Origin: Dichotomicrobium sp964650735
Lineage (GTDB): Bacteria > Pseudomonadota > Alphaproteobacteria > Rhizobiales > Rhodomicrobiaceae
DNA length: 9,421 nucleotides
Reading direction: 5' to 3'
Assembly: GCA_964650735.1 (NCBI GenBank)
Contig: CAZYUT010000082.1
Coordinates: 1 to 9,421 of the forward strand
Under the pieces are notes generated by a model that saw only the letters and a program-made list of their open reading frames with translations, was not told the origin of the DNA and did not search any database. Numbering within the stretch: the stretch's first letter is position 1; every line of letters begins with the position of its first letter. This document shows, piece by piece, positions 7,948-9,421 of this stretch. A program made the translations under genes and the position numbers.

Positions 7948-9421
7948 GCACGATTGACGCGCTCATCCAGGCGATCGGTCTTCTCGCGAATTTCACGAAC
8001 ATCATGGCGCTCGCCGGCGGTGTGGCGATCGGCGTGCTGATCGGCGCTGTGCCGGGCATGAGCGCAACGATGGGCGTCGCGCTGGCGCTGCCGTTCACGT
8101 TCGCGCTCGATCCCATCGTGGGCATCCTGCTCCTGCTTGGCGTCTATAAGGGCGGCATCTTCGGCGGCTCGATCCCCGCGATCCTCATAAAGGCGCCGGG
8201 CACCCCGGCATCGAGTTGCACCGTGCTCGACGGCTATCCGATGTCCCAGCGCGGCGAGGCTGGCAAGGCGTTGCAAACCGCGCTGTATTCCTCTGCGATT
8301 GCCGATTTTGTCTCGAATCTGTCGCTGATCGTCTTCGCAGGGTGGCTGGCGGCATTCGCGCTGAACTTCGGGCCGCCCGAATACTTCACGCTGATGGTGT
8401 TCTCCCTGACGGTCATCGCGGGCGTCTCCGGCGATTCTCTGCTCAAGGGGCTGATTTCGGCTGGCCTCGGACTCTTGCTGGCCACGGTTGGCCTCGACCT
8501 TGTTTATGGGACGGATCGCTTCATCTTCGGCGAGACCAACCTCATGAGCGGGCTGAACTTCATCCCCGTGCTTATCGGACTGTTCGCCATCCCGGAAGTC
8601 ATCATCTATGCGCAGCGCTCGGGTCTGGGTCACGGCAAGGTGATGTCGCTGGGCAAGGCCGGGCTGAAATTCGCCGAGTTCCGCCGGATCTTCAAGACCA
8701 TCTTGAAGAGCAGTGGCATAGGCGTGATCATGGGCGCGATACCAGGCATTGGCGGAGCGCCCGCCGCATTCGTCGCCTATTCCGAAGCCCGGCGGTCCTC
8801 GCCCAACCGCGCCAATTTTGGCAAGGGCGAAATCGAAGGGGTGGCCGCGTCCGAAGCCGGGAATAACGGAGTCGCGGGCGCCACCCTCATTCCGCTGCTG
8901 GCGCTGGGCATACCTGGCGACGTCATCACGGCGGTAATCCTCGGCGCGTTCATGGTCCATGGGCTGCAGCCAGGGCCGATCCTGTTCCAGACGAACCAGG
9001 TGCTGATCTACGCGCTGTTCGTCGGCATTATGCTGAGCTCGATCTTCCTGCTGATCTTCGGCGCGATCGCCATCCGGGCCTTCAGGGGCATTGCCGACAT
9101 ACCGAAATCCGTGCTGATGCCGGCAGTGTTGGTGCTATGCGCTTATGGCAGCTTCGCGATCAACAACTCGTTGTTCGATGTGCTCGTAATGATGAGCGTC
9201 GGCGTGCTCGGCTATGTCATGTACCTGCTGAACATTCCGGCTGCACCATTCCTGATCGCCTTCATCCTTGGGCCGCAACTTGAGGACAATTTCCGGCAGT
9301 CAATGCTGATGTCTCAGACCAATCTCGAAATCTTCTTCCGCAGCACGATTACATGGGTGTTCTGGGGGTTGACCGTCCTCAGCATTGTCCTCGCAGCATT
9401 CCGGGGCTGGCAGGATCGAAT
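7944..9421 (+). CDS. tctA: TctA-family large membrane subunit of a tripartite tricarboxylate transporter, 3' end cut by window edge
   Basis: An open frame of 492 complete codons with no stop before the window end; TctA proteins are about 500 residues, so little is missing. It starts at the ATG overlapping the tctB stop (ATGA), which implies translational coupling; no strong ribosome-binding site is seen. It is a multi-pass permease with two related halves. The first carries GAVPGMSATMG (35-45) and GVYKGGIFGGS (66-76) followed by APGTPAS (84-90). The second carries GAIPGIGGAPAAF, SEAGNNGVAGATLIPLLALG and the GLQPGP loop. The repeated glycine/proline-rich PG motifs are family hallmarks and probably line the substrate path. 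It would import the carboxylate delivered by TctC, driven by the cation or proton gradient. In APGTPAS a lysine (K83) precedes the motif where, from memory, relatives more often have asparagine. Confidence 0.94.
   Translation, partial: MSTIDALIQAIGLLANFTNIMALAGGVAIGVLIGAVPGMSATMGVALALPFTFALDPIVGILLLLGVYKGGIFGGSIPAILIKAPGTPASSCTVLDGYPMSQRGEAGKALQTALYSSAIADFVSNLSLIVFAGWLAAFALNFGPPEYFTLMVFSLTVIAGVSGDSLLKGLISAGLGLLLATVGLDLVYGTDRFIFGETNLMSGLNFIPVLIGLFAIPEVIIYAQRSGLGHGKVMSLGKAGLKFAEFRRIFKTILKSSGIGVIMGAIPGIGGAPAAFVAYSEARRSSPNRANFGKGEIEGVAASEAGNNGVAGATLIPLLALGIPGDVITAVILGAFMVHGLQPGPILFQTNQVLIYALFVGIMLSSIFLLIFGAIAIRAFRGIADIPKSVLMPAVLVLCAYGSFAINNSLFDVLVMMSVGVLGYVMYLLNIPAAPFLIAFILGPQLEDNFRQSMLMSQTNLEIFFRSTITWVFWGLTVLSIVLAAFRGWQDR

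Noticed and set aside
7926..8960. A 344-codon open frame on the minus strand opposite tctA
   Set aside because: It is an artefact of high-GC codon bias: the product is a low-complexity mix of Arg, Asp, Glu, His and Gln with no domain, and the opposite strand encodes a clear TctA membrane protein.

Overview
The window looks like chromosomal DNA of an alphaproteobacterium, probably Hyphomicrobiales/Rhizobiales-like. The clues are the high GC content by eye, the strong G/C third-position bias, the protein sequences, and a Bug-type tricarboxylate transporter operon, which such bacteria often carry in several copies. The assignment rests on pattern recognition, not on a search.

Layout. Positions 1-5822 are read on the minus strand, in transcription order: a secreted SIMPL/DUF541 protein (5822-5088), a very large hybrid sensor kinase with a sodium/solute-symporter-like N-terminus (4981-1457), and the translation factor EttA (1359-1, cut by the left edge). 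The gaps between them are 106 and 97 nt, so these are neighbours on one strand rather than a tightly overlapping operon. Both gaps contain GC-rich hairpins without a U-tract. A CAU-anticodon tRNA (5964-6040) follows on the plus strand, divergent from the SIMPL gene. After a 377-nt non-coding stretch comes a plus-strand tripartite tricarboxylate transporter operon in the order tctC (6418-7398), tctB (7438-7947), tctA (7944 to the right edge). tctB and tctA overlap by ATGA.

How the genes work together. TctC, TctB and TctA form one complete secondary transporter: a periplasmic binding protein plus a small and a large membrane subunit. Its carboxylate substrate cannot be read from the sequence. 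The sensor kinase has the CrbS/MxtR-type architecture (SSF, STAC-like linker, PAS, HisKA, HATPase, receiver). In gamma-proteobacteria such kinases control acetate/carbon-source use through a LuxR-type regulator, but no such partner lies in this window. EttA tunes ribosome entry into elongation according to ATP/ADP. A nutrition or energy theme can be suggested across the window, but no direct functional link is shown.

Nothing here is clearly a new system: no CRISPR array, insertion sequence, phage gene or toxin-antitoxin pair was seen. The points most worth a second look are the elaborate palindrome between the kinase and ettA (1401-1432), the kinase itself, the CAU tRNA with its adjoining operon, and the hairpin and promoter-like palindrome in the long gap before tctC.
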